A program made the position numbers and the translations under genes. Of a stretch of DNA of 42,761 bases, positions 24,801-33,504 are shown piece by piece (the first letter of the stretch is position 1; each line of letters opens with the position of its first letter). This DNA comes from SIAJ01 sp036266155 (lineage in GTDB: Bacteria > Planctomycetota > Planctomycetia > Gemmatales > Gemmataceae): positions 1 to 42,761 of the forward strand of contig DATANR010000095.1 in assembly GCA_036266155.1 (NCBI GenBank), in the 5' to 3' direction. Under the pieces are notes generated by a model. The model did not search any database, was not told the DNA's origin, and was given only the letters and a program-made list of their open reading frames with translations.

Positions 24801-26369
24801 ATGCGACGCATGCTCCGAGTGTCTTGCCTCAGTTCACTGGTCTGTCTCGTCTGTTTCGGGCCCCTGCTTGCTGAGCCGCCGAAACGCGATGTGAGTGCCG
24901 TACTCGGCGTACAGAAGGCGATTGCCGCGGCGCGTGAGCATCTGCGCGCCAATCGGTCGGCGGACGCAGCGGCTGTGCTTGAGGCGGAATTGTTGAATGC
25001 GGATGGGAACCCGACGTTTCTGAATTTGCTTCGCGAGGCCTACACGGCCCACCTTCGCGATCTGCAAGCACAAAAGGCGGACGCCGCGACGATCGATTCG
25101 GTCCGTCGTCGGCTCAAGGTGCTGGACGGCCAATCGGCCGCCGACCTCGGTGCCACGAAAGCGACTTCGGCAGCCGCTGATATCCATCCGCCGGCCCCGC
25201 CGATTCCCGAGCCGCCTGCGGATGTAATCGCGCCGGCGATCGGCCCGACGCCCGCATGGTCAGTTGGCGATGTGGTTGCACCGCCCGCACCAGTGAAAGG
25301 AGGGGATCCCTTTCAGCAAAAGCTCCGCGACGAACCGAATACCACGAGCAAGTTGCCGCTGGCTTCAAAAGCGTTCGCGAATCGCCGCTATGCCGAGGCG
25401 GCGACTCTGTTTGCCGACGCCGCTCGTGGCAACGAACTGTTCTCAACGGCCCAGCGCGACGAGTGGGCCTATAGCCGATTGCATGGCGTCGGCATGCGAC
25501 TCAACGGGTCGACCGGGCCGGTCGCCAACGCGGCTGAGTTGACTCAAGAAGTGAATGAGGCGTTGCGATCAGGGTCGGACCGACTGACGCCGTTCGGCAA
25601 TCAGTTGTTGACCGAGATTCGCCGCCGCGGCCCGACGACGACGGCTGCCGCCAACGACTGGCAGTCGATCGAAACGGCGAGCTTTCGCGTCCTCCATCAT
25701 GGTCAGCAGGCCACCGCGATCGAAATCGGTCAGTTGGCCGAAGTCGCCCGCACGGCCATGTACGACCGCTGGGCCGGCGCCGTTGCGAACCCGTGGTCGG
25801 CGCGCTGCGAAATCTATTTGCACGCCACCGCCGCCGACTACGCCAAGGCCACCGGCAAACTCGTGGATCACCCCGGCCATTCAACCGTCAATATCAAAGG
25901 CACGCGCGTCGTGAGTCGCCGGCTCGACGTGCGGCTTGATGAGCCGACGTTAATGGACAGCGTGTTGCCATCCGAAATCACGCAAATTGTGCTGGCCGAC
26001 ATGTTCGCCGATCAGCCATTGCCCCGCTGGGCGGTCGTCGGCATGGCGGCGCTTTCGGAGTCACCGGAGGGCGTGGCCCGCTATCAGCGCGCCGTCCCCA
26101 TGTTGCTCCGCGACAAGAAGCTGTTCGCGGTCGGCGCGTTTCTCGATCAAGCGACGTTTCCCGAGCCGCCTGCCGTCACCGCGTTTTATGCGGAGAGCGT
26201 GTCGTTGGTTTCCTATTTGGTCGAATTGAAAGGCTCGAAAGCGTTCGCAACCTTCCTTCGCGAAGCCCCACGGCGCGGCTACGCGCGGGCGCTGACGACT
26301 CATTACGGCTTCAAGGACGCGGCCGAATTGCAGGATCGATGGATCAAGCACGTGCTGGTTGGCGAGTAA
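24801..26369 (+). CDS. Secreted peptidase-MA-like protein with a lost zinc-binding motif
   Basis: The 522-residue protein starts at ATG 24801 after AAGG, or at the ATG at 24810. A signal peptide ends near PLLAEP. Residues 35-120 are helical and TPR-like. A Pro-rich linker follows, then another helical part. From about residue 290 the sequence follows the planctomycete DUF1570/peptidase-MA-like pattern: ASFRVLHHGQ, a strand CEIYLHATAADYAKATG and the final helices. In the family the central helix carries HExxH in a context like LPHEVTHVVLAD. Here it reads LPSEITQIVLAD (Ser391, Glu392, Gln395), so both zinc-binding histidines are replaced. PRWAVVGMAALSE also departs from the usual WADEGMA. It is probably a non-enzymatic derivative. 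Confidence 0.75.
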   Translation: MRRMLRVSCLSSLVCLVCFGPLLAEPPKRDVSAVLGVQKAIAAAREHLRANRSADAAAVLEAELLNADGNPTFLNLLREAYTAHLRDLQAQKADAATIDSVRRRLKVLDGQSAADLGATKATSAAADIHPPAPPIPEPPADVIAPAIGPTPAWSVGDVVAPPAPVKGGDPFQQKLRDEPNTTSKLPLASKAFANRRYAEAATLFADAARGNELFSTAQRDEWAYSRLHGVGMRLNGSTGPVANAAELTQEVNEALRSGSDRLTPFGNQLLTEIRRRGPTTTAAANDWQSIETASFRVLHHGQQATAIEIGQLAEVARTAMYDRWAGAVANPWSARCEIYLHATAADYAKATGKLVDHPGHSTVNIKGTRVVSRRLDVRLDEPTLMDSVLPSEITQIVLADMFADQPLPRWAVVGMAALSESPEGVARYQRAVPMLLRDKKLFAVGAFLDQATFPEPPAVTAFYAESVSLVSYLVELKGSKAFATFLREAPRRGYARALTTHYGFKDAAELQDRWIKHVLVGE

Positions 26370-26457
26370 GGGTCGTGGCGATTGACGGTAAGCTTAGTAG
26401 AACAGCCGTCTGCCGATCGCCTGTCCCAACGCCCAGTCCAGTGCGGAGATCGCTTCC

Positions 26458-27852
26458 TTGAGCCCCCTCGTTCGTATTCTCGTCTTACTCGTCGCCGCGA
26501 TCGGCTTCCTCTTTGACACCTATGAACTGTTGATGTTCCCCGCGATGGGCGCCGACGGCCTGGGCGAATTGATGGGCCTGGCGCCACGCGACCCGCAGGT
26601 GACCAAGTGGATCGGCCGAACCCTTTGGATCGCGGCCCTGTGCGGCGGCGTGTTTGGACTTCTGGGCGGGTGGATGATCGATCGCTTCGGCCGCAAGCGC
26701 GTCATGGCGATCAGCATCTTCCTCTATTCGTTCTCGCCATTGGCCGCGGCTTTCAGCTCCGAAATGTGGATGCTCGTGCTCTTCCGTTGCACCACCTTCA
26801 TCGGTGTGTGCGTGGAAATGGTCGCGGCAGTGACGTGGCTTGCCGAGCTGTTCGACGATAAACGGACCCGCGAGAAAGCCATAGCGTGGACGCTTGCAAC
26901 AGCGTCGCTGGGCGGCGTTTTGGTGACTGCCGTATATTCGTGGATCGTCGGCCATTCGGCTGATCTGCCGGCGTTGCCCGTGCGCGACGGATTCAATGTC
27001 CATGCACCATGGCGCTACACGCTGCTCACCGGCCTCATCCCTGGCGCGTTGATTCTGTTGATGCTGCCGTTTGTCCCGGAGTCGGCCGTTTGGCGGCGGA
27101 GAAAGGTCGAAGGGACACTAAAGCGGCCGAGTTTCGGTGAGCTGTTCTCACCGTCCCTGCTCCGAACGACGCTAGTAACGACAGTGATCTCGGCGTGCGG
27201 TTACGCGGCCGCGTTCGGCGCTTTGCAAATGACCCCATCGATCATCTCAGCAGGATTGCCGGACGTGGTGGCGAAGGAGAAAGAGGTCAAGGCCGCCGAG
27301 GACGCGAAAGATCCGAACGCCAAAGCCATGCGCGGAGCGCAAATCAAGTTCGTCCAGGAACGCCGCGGCGACATCCAGCTCTGGCAAGAACTCGGCGGCC
27401 TCGCGGGACGCATCGCGCTCGCGGTGCTTCTGATGTTCCTGCCTGCCCGGTTGCTTATTCGCCTGTTCCTGATGCCGGCGATCGTTCTGTTCCCTTTGAC
27501 GTACCTAAAGCTGGTGTCGAATGAGTACGTCATCTTCGCCACCGCAATATTCTTCTGTGGCTTGCTGACGGTCGCTCAGTTCAGCTTCCTGAGCGAGTTC
27601 TTGCCGAAGGTGTTCCCGCTCCACCTTCGCGGGACCGGCGGCAGCTTCGCGACGAACGTCGGTGGCCGCATGATCGGCACGATGGCCGCGACGCTCAACA
27701 CGGAGGTTCTCTCCGGCATGTTCGAAGGTACAAGGCCAATGCAAGTCGCCACCGCCGCGGCCGTCATCGGCGCGGTCGTCTTCCTGCTCGCCTTGATCGC
27801 AACGATCTGGTTGCCGCAACCGCAAGCGGAGACCTCAGCAGCCAGCGCCTGA
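26458..27852 (+). CDS. MFS transporter
   Basis: The 464-residue protein has about twelve membrane segments. It starts at TTG 26458, the only start codon that gives a complete first helix; GGAG at 26445-26448 sits 9 bases upstream. No ATG or GTG occurs in frame between the previous stop codon and this TTG. Family features are FDTYELLMFP in the first helix, WMIDRFGRKRVMAIS in the loop after helix 2, and RCTTFIGVCVEMVAAVTWLAELF around helix 4-5, resembling sugar or metabolite:H+ symporters. An unusual charged insertion of about 40 residues (about 267-310, KEKEVKAAEDAKDPNAKAM and onward) follows the seventh helix. The substrate cannot be assigned. Confidence 0.88.
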   Translation: MSPLVRILVLLVAAIGFLFDTYELLMFPAMGADGLGELMGLAPRDPQVTKWIGRTLWIAALCGGVFGLLGGWMIDRFGRKRVMAISIFLYSFSPLAAAFSSEMWMLVLFRCTTFIGVCVEMVAAVTWLAELFDDKRTREKAIAWTLATASLGGVLVTAVYSWIVGHSADLPALPVRDGFNVHAPWRYTLLTGLIPGALILLMLPFVPESAVWRRRKVEGTLKRPSFGELFSPSLLRTTLVTTVISACGYAAAFGALQMTPSIISAGLPDVVAKEKEVKAAEDAKDPNAKAMRGAQIKFVQERRGDIQLWQELGGLAGRIALAVLLMFLPARLLIRLFLMPAIVLFPLTYLKLVSNEYVIFATAIFFCGLLTVAQFSFLSEFLPKVFPLHLRGTGGSFATNVGGRMIGTMAATLNTEVLSGMFEGTRPMQVATAAAVIGAVVFLLALIATIWLPQPQAETSAASA

Positions 27853-27854
27853 AC

Positions 27855-27883
27855 TTGCCTCCCGCCGGCGCGCTGGGTATATT
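27855..27883 (+). promoter_or_regulatory. Sigma-70 type promoter for tRNA-Gln
   Basis: TTGCCT (27855-27860) and TATATT (27878-27883) are separated by 17 bases, and the tRNA starts 14 bases after the -10 box. The spacing and match to TTGACA/TATAAT are good. The -35 box lies just after the stop codon of the transporter gene. Confidence 0.7.
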
Positions 27884-27897
27884 TTGGAAAGGATTCC

Positions 27898-27968
27898 TGG
27901 GGAATGGTGTAACGGTAGCACGACTGGCTCTGAACCAGTTAGTCTAGGTTCGAATCCTGGTTCCCCAA
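27898..27968 (+). tRNA. tRNA-Gln (anticodon CTG)
   Basis: The acceptor stem is TGGGGAA (27898-27904) paired with TTCCCCA (27961-27967), with A as discriminator. The anticodon arm is ACTGG-CTCTGAA-CCAGT, giving anticodon CTG that reads CAG. The T arm is CTAGG-TTCGAAT-CCTGG with the invariant TTCGA. The D arm contains GGTGTAACGGTAGCAC. The CCA end is not encoded; CTGG follows instead, so CCA must be added after transcription. Confidence 0.95.
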
Positions 27969-28032
27969 CTGGCAAGTCCGATCGATATCCCTCCCGCCGA
28001 CGTCGTCCATCCTTGAAGAAGCGACAGGGTCA

Positions 28033-28578
28033 ATGGTCGAAACGAATGCCGCCGAGTCCAACGCTGTCCCGCCGCCGCTCGCTGGTCTGAGTTTGCTGGT
28101 CGTCGACGATCATGCGGACTCAGCAGACAGTCTAGCGATATTGCTCAAGCTGTGGGGTCATCGGCCGCTGGTGGCTTACGACTTCGCAACGGCACTCAAG
28201 ACCGCCGAAATCGAGCCGCTCGACGCAGTAATCCTCGACTTGGCTTTGCCCGGTAAGAGCGGTTGCGAAATCGCCGGCGACTTGCGGAAACTCGATGGTT
28301 GGAAGCGAACGCCGCTTGTCGCGCTGACGGGATTTGGCGACCGATCGCATCGGACGCAGGCTCGAGAAGCCGGGTTCGATTTTTTCCTGGTCAAGCCGGT
28401 CGAACCGGACTCGCTCAGAACACTGCTCGACAAGCTGCTGCGAACGGCTCGCCTCAGCGGCCGAATGGTTCAATTGGCCGACCGGCATTCAACGGCCGCA
28501 ACAGAGACAGCGACGCTCGCTGATGACGCCCGTGAGTTTGCCAGGAAGCTGCAAGAGGCTGCGTCGATCGAAGGGTAG
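28033..28578 (+). CDS. Receiver-domain response regulator without output domain
   Basis: The 181-residue protein is a CheY-like receiver from about residue 18 to 138. The acidic pair is Asp25 and Asp26 in LLVVDDHADS, the phosphoacceptor is Asp69 in AVILDLALPG, the conserved Thr is in LVALTGFGD, and Lys121 is in FFLVKPVEP. The remaining 40 residues are a helical tail rich in Ala, Thr and Arg, with no DNA-binding or enzymatic domain. It is therefore a single-domain regulator that acts by protein contact, often as part of a hybrid-kinase phosphorelay. No histidine kinase is adjacent. It follows tRNA-Gln and ends 3 bases before the convergent SET gene. Confidence 0.93.
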   Translation: MVETNAAESNAVPPPLAGLSLLVVDDHADSADSLAILLKLWGHRPLVAYDFATALKTAEIEPLDAVILDLALPGKSGCEIAGDLRKLDGWKRTPLVALTGFGDRSHRTQAREAGFDFFLVKPVEPDSLRTLLDKLLRTARLSGRMVQLADRHSTAATETATLADDAREFARKLQEAASIEG

Positions 28579-28581
28579 CTA

Positions 28582-29031
28582 TCACGTCGCTCGGATGAAT
28601 GCCAACGTTGTTGACCGCAGACGTTCTCGATCGGCTGGCGACAATTCTCCCCACGGCCGAATTAGGCCACGACAATTGGCCGCGCCACACTGACAATCGA
28701 GACGCCAACCTTCTTCCGCGATCGACGTGGAATAGTCCCACGTGACCTCTTCACCCATTGCTATATCGCGGAGCGCGTACAGTACCGTGTCGCCTTCAAG
28801 AAAGCCCGTGTTTGGAGCGCACGAGTGATTGAGCATGTCGTCGATGGATGAACCGTCCGAGCAGAGCCAGAGGTCTGGTCCGACCTGCATCGCGAGCAGA
28901 TCGTCGGTCAACTCCGCGTTCGTTAGCAACCGACCCGTCATCGCGATGACGCGCTCGCCCGCACGGATCGGGCTCTTCGCGTAGACGCCTTTGCCCTTGG
29001 TTCCCGCGGCTCGGATTTCCAGTTCGATCAC
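28582..29031 (-). CDS. SET domain protein (putative lysine methyltransferase)
   Basis: The 149-residue protein is nearly only a SET domain. It starts at GTG 29031, with GAGGGA about 10 bases upstream. The motifs are GKGVYAKSPIRAGERVI at the start, the AdoMet-binding and pseudoknot segment DDMLNHSCAPNTGF, GEEVTWDYST, and a post-SET group CQCGAANCRG whose three cysteines would bind zinc together with the Cys of NHSC. Bacterial SET proteins methylate lysines on proteins; the target here is unknown. It lies 12 bases after the tandem ABC ATPase gene, which suggests co-transcription. Confidence 0.9.
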   Translation of the reverse strand: MIELEIRAAGTKGKGVYAKSPIRAGERVIAMTGRLLTNAELTDDLLAMQVGPDLWLCSDGSSIDDMLNHSCAPNTGFLEGDTVLYALRDIAMGEEVTWDYSTSIAEEGWRLDCQCGAANCRGLIRPWGELSPADRERLRSTTLAFIRAT

Positions 29032-29043
29032 GTCGTCTGTCCC

Positions 29044-30489
29044 TCACGTGCTCTCGATTACCATACCAGCCCGCAGCCGAAGTCGCCGCGTCACGCTTGT
29101 CGGCAACTCGGCTTCGTTGTGCGTCACAAAGATTACCGTGCGATCGGCACCCACGCGATCATCGATCCACAAACGAGCACGTGCGATCGTCACGGCATCG
29201 AGCGTCTGAAACGGCTCATCGAGAATCAACATCGGCGGGTCCTTTACCAGCGAGCGAACTAGCAGCACGATGCGCTGTTGACCCGTCGACAGTCGAGCGA
29301 AGGGCCGATCCGCCATGTCCTCGATTGTGAAGTGCGCGAATAGCTTGCGAACACGCTCATCTTGCTCGGACGGGGTTGCGCGCTTGACTAACACATCGAA
29401 AAAGCCAGTGCCGGCCGCCTCAAACGCAGTGAGCGGCTCCGTGAAGTACAGGTGCATTTCCGGCGACACCAGCCCGACCCGACGTTTGATATCCCAGATG
29501 CTCTCACCCTCGCCGCGTCGTTGTCCGAAAAGCATGATGTCATTGGCATACGCCTGCGGATGATCGCCACACAGCAGGCTCAACAGCGTCGTCTTGCCGG
29601 AGCCATTCGGTCCGAGCAACGCCCAACGTTCCCCGGCCCGCACTGTCCACGAGACGTCGCGCAGGATTTGCGTCCCGCCGTGGGTAACGTTGACGTTGCG
29701 CAGGACGACGATCGGCTCCGCCGGGTTCGCACCGGATGATGCTTGTGCGGTGGAAGCAGATGTCTCTACGATCGGCCGATAATCCGCGGCCGGCCCCGCG
29801 TAAGTGACACGTCCATCGTCCAGCGACAGCACGTGCGTCGCCCAAGCCGGGATCGTCTGTGATCCAGTAATCAGGATGAGCCTCGTCCCTTCAGCCACGA
29901 GTTGCCGCAGCATGTCCGCGACTTCGCCTCGGCCGTCCGCGTCGAGCCCGACGAACGGCTCGTCGAGGATCAGCAATTCCGGATGCCCGAGCAATGCACG
30001 TGCAATACGTGCCCGGCGCGTCTGTCCGTTCGACAGCTTGATGAACGACAACCCACGCAAATGGGCGATGCCAAGCCGTGTGGTCACTCGTTCGATCGCT
30101 TCCTCTGTTGTCGAAGTGCCCGCGTGCAGGAATTGACCGAGCGTCAAATCATCGTCTGGCTCAATGAAATTGAAGCGTTGCTGATAGTAATGCCGGCCAT
30201 AGGAGAAGAGTCGCGATTCTTCCTTGAAACCAACGCGAGCCACGATCTCCGAGGGCCAAGCAATCGGCCGGCCTTCTGCACGCAACCGATGGACCAGCGG
30301 CCAAGCGATGCTTCCCGCGCTCACGCGCAGCCGGCCTTGAAGCAGTTCCGTCAGCGCGGTCTTGCCTGAGCCCGTCGGCCCCACGATCGCCCAAGTCTCG
30401 CGTTCGCGCATGCTCCAGGACAAATGCTCAAACACCACTTCACCCGTGGCCCGCACAACCGTCGCATCCTTGATCGCGAACAACTCCAT
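29044..30489 (-). CDS. Tandem ABC ATPase of the ModF type
   Basis: The 481-residue protein contains two ABC nucleotide-binding domains and no membrane segment, as in ModF-like and other soluble duplicated ATPases. Domain 1 has Walker A GPTGSGKT at 37-44, signature LSNGQTRR and Walker B LLILDEPF. Domain 2 has Walker A GPNGSGKT with Lys299, signature LSTGQQR and Walker B MLILDEPF. The signature LSTGQ and the H-loop (FVTHNE) are intact in domain 2. In domain 1 the H-loop histidine is replaced (ITGSQT), so that half may be slow or inactive. The start is ATG 30489; longer frames upstream run antisense into the promoter of the SMP-30 gene. It is 12 bases upstream of the SET gene. Confidence 0.9.
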   Translation of the reverse strand: MELFAIKDATVVRATGEVVFEHLSWSMRERETWAIVGPTGSGKTALTELLQGRLRVSAGSIAWPLVHRLRAEGRPIAWPSEIVARVGFKEESRLFSYGRHYYQQRFNFIEPDDDLTLGQFLHAGTSTTEEAIERVTTRLGIAHLRGLSFIKLSNGQTRRARIARALLGHPELLILDEPFVGLDADGRGEVADMLRQLVAEGTRLILITGSQTIPAWATHVLSLDDGRVTYAGPAADYRPIVETSASTAQASSGANPAEPIVVLRNVNVTHGGTQILRDVSWTVRAGERWALLGPNGSGKTTLLSLLCGDHPQAYANDIMLFGQRRGEGESIWDIKRRVGLVSPEMHLYFTEPLTAFEAAGTGFFDVLVKRATPSEQDERVRKLFAHFTIEDMADRPFARLSTGQQRIVLLVRSLVKDPPMLILDEPFQTLDAVTIARARLWIDDRVGADRTVIFVTHNEAELPTSVTRRLRLRAGMVIEST

Positions 30490-30529
30490 CGTATCCTCTG
30501 CGGAAACGCATTCCGCCGGTGGATTCACC

Positions 30530-31510
30530 ATGCCAATCCGCACGCTCCTGCTCGGCCTCGTCATCGTCGCGCCGCTGCAGGCCGACGACATCTTTGATCC
30601 GAAGTCGACGCTGAAAGTCGAGGCCGGCAAGGGGGAGGGCGGTGAAGGGCCCGCCTGGCATCCGAAGCTCGGCGTCCTCACGAGCGGCAACAACCATATC
30701 TATCGATTGAGCCTGGACGGCAAAGCGACGATCTACCGCAAGGACGCCGGCACCAATGGCCTCCTTTGGGACGCCGCGGGCCGGCTGCTGGCGTGCGAGC
30801 CCGGTCAACGTCGAGTGACGCGCACCGACGCCGACGGCAAAGTCACCGTCCTCGCCGACAAGCTCGACGGCAAGCGCTTCCACGAGCCCAACGACATCAC
30901 CGTCGATTCCAAGGGCCGCATCTACTTTTCCGACCCGTGCTATGGCGACCGCTCGAAGATCGAGATGAAGGACGAGAAGGGTCAGTCGATCGAAGGCGTT
31001 TACCGCATCGATCCCGACGGCAAGGTCTCGCGCGCCATTGGCCGCGAGGTCGAGCGGGCGAACGGCGTGCTCGTGTCGCCGGACGACAAGTATCTCTATG
31101 TCGCCGACAATAACAACAACACGAAGGGCGGCGCCCGCAAGCTTTATCGCTTTGGACTGAAGCCCGACGGCGCCGTCGATCTGGCGAGCCGCAAGCTGCT
31201 CTACGACTGGGGCACCGGCCGTGGGCCGGACGGCCTGAAGCAAGACACGAAAGGCCGGCTCTATGTCGCCGCGGGCCTCAACAAGCCGAGCCCGCCGTTC
31301 GAGCCGGCCACCGACGTGAAGGGCGGCATCTACGTCCTCGACCCCGACGGCAAACTGCTGACCTTCCTGCCGGTGCCGACCGACGAAGTGACCAACTGCG
31401 CCTTCGGCGGCGACGACCGCAAGACTCTCTACATCACCGGCGGCGGTGTCCTCTACAGCATCCGCACGACGACGACGGGGGTGGTCGTGTATCCGCCGAC
31501 AGCCAAGTAG
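30530..31510 (+). CDS. Secreted SMP-30/gluconolactonase family protein
   Basis: The 326-residue protein has a signal peptide (about residues 1-18, ending PLQADD) and a six-bladed propeller of the SMP-30/gluconolaconase type. Typical blocks are GEGPAWHPKLGVL with the first metal-binding glutamate (Glu39), FHEPNDITVDSKGRIYFSDP, ANGVLVSPDDKYLYVAD and RGPDGLKQDTKGRLYVAA. Such enzymes hydrolyse sugar lactones with a divalent cation, while several planctomycete versions lack a proven substrate. The start is ATG 30530. The gap to the divergent ABC gene is only 40 bases, so the promoters must overlap. Confidence 0.9.
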   Translation: MPIRTLLLGLVIVAPLQADDIFDPKSTLKVEAGKGEGGEGPAWHPKLGVLTSGNNHIYRLSLDGKATIYRKDAGTNGLLWDAAGRLLACEPGQRRVTRTDADGKVTVLADKLDGKRFHEPNDITVDSKGRIYFSDPCYGDRSKIEMKDEKGQSIEGVYRIDPDGKVSRAIGREVERANGVLVSPDDKYLYVADNNNNTKGGARKLYRFGLKPDGAVDLASRKLLYDWGTGRGPDGLKQDTKGRLYVAAGLNKPSPPFEPATDVKGGIYVLDPDGKLLTFLPVPTDEVTNCAFGGDDRKTLYITGGGVLYSIRTTTTGVVVYPPTAK

Positions 31511-31581
31511 CTGAGAGGGGCAAATGTATTACATACACACACCGCCAGCCTCCTTGTGTTTCGCCCAATTTTACTAGGGAG

Positions 31582-31953
31582 ATGATGGATTTCTTGAGCC
31601 CAGAGTCATTTCCGAAGGCGGCCCGGAAACTGTGGTCATATAGCCACATTCTGGATCGTATGAAGGAGATTGCTGTGGCGGATCAAGATTTTGAATTGGC
31701 TGCTCGTCTTCGTGACAAGAAAGACAAATGGCGTAGTCGGATGTTATCAACAGAGTTAGCTTCAGCTTGGCCCGATTACTCTGACGAAAAAGTGGGAGGC
31801 CTAATCGGCGCTTGGATCGATCGGATCGCGGATGGGATTCGAGCGCCGAATAAGTCTTGGGCCAATTTGGCAGAAAATGATATTGAACTCTCGGCGCTTG
31901 GTGACGATTTTTGGGCCCGGTATTCGGAGAGAATTAGTGGGAAGGCAAGCTAA
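31582..31953 (+). CDS. Small UVR-motif protein
   Basis: The 123-residue protein contains a helix pair resembling the UVR (UvrB/UvrC contact) motif: LDRMKEIAVADQDFELAARLRDKK, in which the spaced AxxxxDFExAAxLRD pattern is conserved. The rest is unrecognised. AGGGAG precedes the start; ATG at 31582 or 31585 could be used. The gene and the 260 bases after it are clearly poorer in GC than the flanks, which suggests recent transfer. No other repair gene is nearby, so a link to nucleotide excision repair is not supported; UVR motifs also occur in McsA-type regulators. Confidence 0.65.
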   Translation: MMDFLSPESFPKAARKLWSYSHILDRMKEIAVADQDFELAARLRDKKDKWRSRMLSTELASAWPDYSDEKVGGLIGAWIDRIADGIRAPNKSWANLAENDIELSALGDDFWARYSERISGKAS

Positions 31954-32217
31954 TTTCGGATACGCGGCTTTCAGGGAGCATTTGCGAGGAACCTTTGTTA
32001 TTCCATATCTATCGCTGGAGAATCGGGAGGGCGCGTATGAACGGTGAAGATGCGTGGTTGGGGAGTGTGTTTTTACTGTAATGGCCAGCTTCTTGTTGCT
32101 CTTGCGCGAGAATCGCCTCTTGGGCCGAGACGTTTGACAACGAATGACAATGGGTCAAGGCGAACCGATCTTGCTTCTGGATGCACGCCGCATCCATGTT
32201 GTTTTCTTGGCAGCAAT

Positions 32218-33504
32218 TCATTCCTCTGCCCCTTTTTCTTTCTCTCGCCCACCCGCCACCACCACCCACACCGCCATCGCCGCCAAGCCGGCGAGCGGCG
32301 CCAGGCCGGTGACGACGAGGGGCAAGTCGTACGATCCCGTCTGCTTGATGTAGTCCCCCATTTCACCTTGCATGTAGCCGACGACGACCCACGAGGACGC
32401 CGACAAGACGCCGGAGAGCATGCCCATGTGTCGGGCGGGCAGTTCCTGGGCGAGGGCGTAGTACTGCGGATGGGCCCCCAGGGCGCCGGCGCCGACGGCG
32501 AGCAAGGCGACGAAGAGCAGAGGGCCGGGGCTCAGAGTCGGCACGACGGCCGAGAGCGAAACCAGGGCGGCGCAACCGAAAAAGCTGATGAGGCGGGCAT
32601 AGCGGACGTGCATCTGGAAGCGCGTGAGCACGCTGACCACGCCGCCGAAGAACAGGCAGCCGACGTCGGCCACGAGGTAGTAGCCGGAAGTGAAGTAGTT
32701 GGCCGTCGACTCAGAGTAGTGGTGAAATTCCTTCAGATACTTGGGCAACCAGGCCCGTTGAAATTGCCAGGCCAGGCTGATCGTCACGACGATGGTGACC
32801 AGCGCAGCGAATTGGACCAGCACGTTGAGTGGATGGACGACTTCCTTGGGCCCGACTTTCACTTCCGGTGGCCGATAGCGCAGGTCGCCGAGGCCGATCA
32901 GCCAGAACCAGAATGGCACCCACAAGAGGCCGATCACGCCGATCACCAGGAACGGGGCCTGCCACGGAGCCCCGGCCGCGCGAATGGCCTGGATGACGAG
33001 CGGCGTCAGCACGGCGCCGAGCGAGGCGCCGCTTTGTAGGATGCTGTTGCCGAGCGGGCGTTCGGTGTCGCTGAGGATGTTGCGGGCCGTCAGCAGCGCG
33101 CACGGCCAGTGGCCGGCCTCGCAGAAGCCGAGAAAGGTTCGGCAAATGAACAGCCAGCGGAACTCGCCGAGGCCCGGGCTGTCCGGATCGCCGAGCGCCG
33201 CGGCGACCTCCGGCCAGCTCGCGAGCGGCGATGCCAGGCCGGCGATCGACCAGCCGATCAGGACCGCGGGATAGAGTCGCCGGGGGCCGATGCGGTCGGC
33301 GATGAAGCCGAAGAAGATGCCGCCGGCCGCGAACGAGTAGCTGAACCAGCGTTCGAGTTGGCCATAGCGGCCGTCGTCGAGATTGATTTCCGTCTTGAGT
33401 TGCGTGGCCGTCAGCGACAGTGTTTGCCGATCCATGTAGTTGAGCATGGTCGCGAGCAACAGCGCCCCGCATACCCACCACTTCCAAGATCGGCCACCGA
33501 TCAT
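32218..33504 (-). CDS. MFS transporter coupled to a creatininase-family gene
   Basis: The 428-residue protein has about twelve membrane segments and resembles the anion:cation symporter subfamily (ExuT-like): LNYMDRQTLSLTATQLKTEI in helix 1, then ADRIGPRRLYPAVLIGWSIAGLA and RTFLGFCEAGHWPCALLTARNILS in helix 4. The start ATG at 33504 overlaps the stop codon of the creatininase-family gene (ATGA), with GGGAG upstream, so translation is coupled. The C-terminus ends in a Lys/Glu-rich tail. The coupling suggests that it imports or exports the substrate or product of that hydrolase, but its identity is not evident. Confidence 0.9.
   Translation of the reverse strand: MIGGRSWKWWVCGALLLATMLNYMDRQTLSLTATQLKTEINLDDGRYGQLERWFSYSFAAGGIFFGFIADRIGPRRLYPAVLIGWSIAGLASPLASWPEVAAALGDPDSPGLGEFRWLFICRTFLGFCEAGHWPCALLTARNILSDTERPLGNSILQSGASLGAVLTPLVIQAIRAAGAPWQAPFLVIGVIGLLWVPFWFWLIGLGDLRYRPPEVKVGPKEVVHPLNVLVQFAALVTIVVTISLAWQFQRAWLPKYLKEFHHYSESTANYFTSGYYLVADVGCLFFGGVVSVLTRFQMHVRYARLISFFGCAALVSLSAVVPTLSPGPLLFVALLAVGAGALGAHPQYYALAQELPARHMGMLSGVLSASSWVVVGYMQGEMGDYIKQTGSYDLPLVVTGLAPLAGLAAMAVWVVVAGGREKEKGAEE

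Noticed and set aside
27884..28090. Small coding frame over the tRNA-Gln gene
   Set aside because: It covers the tRNA and has no support beyond being open.
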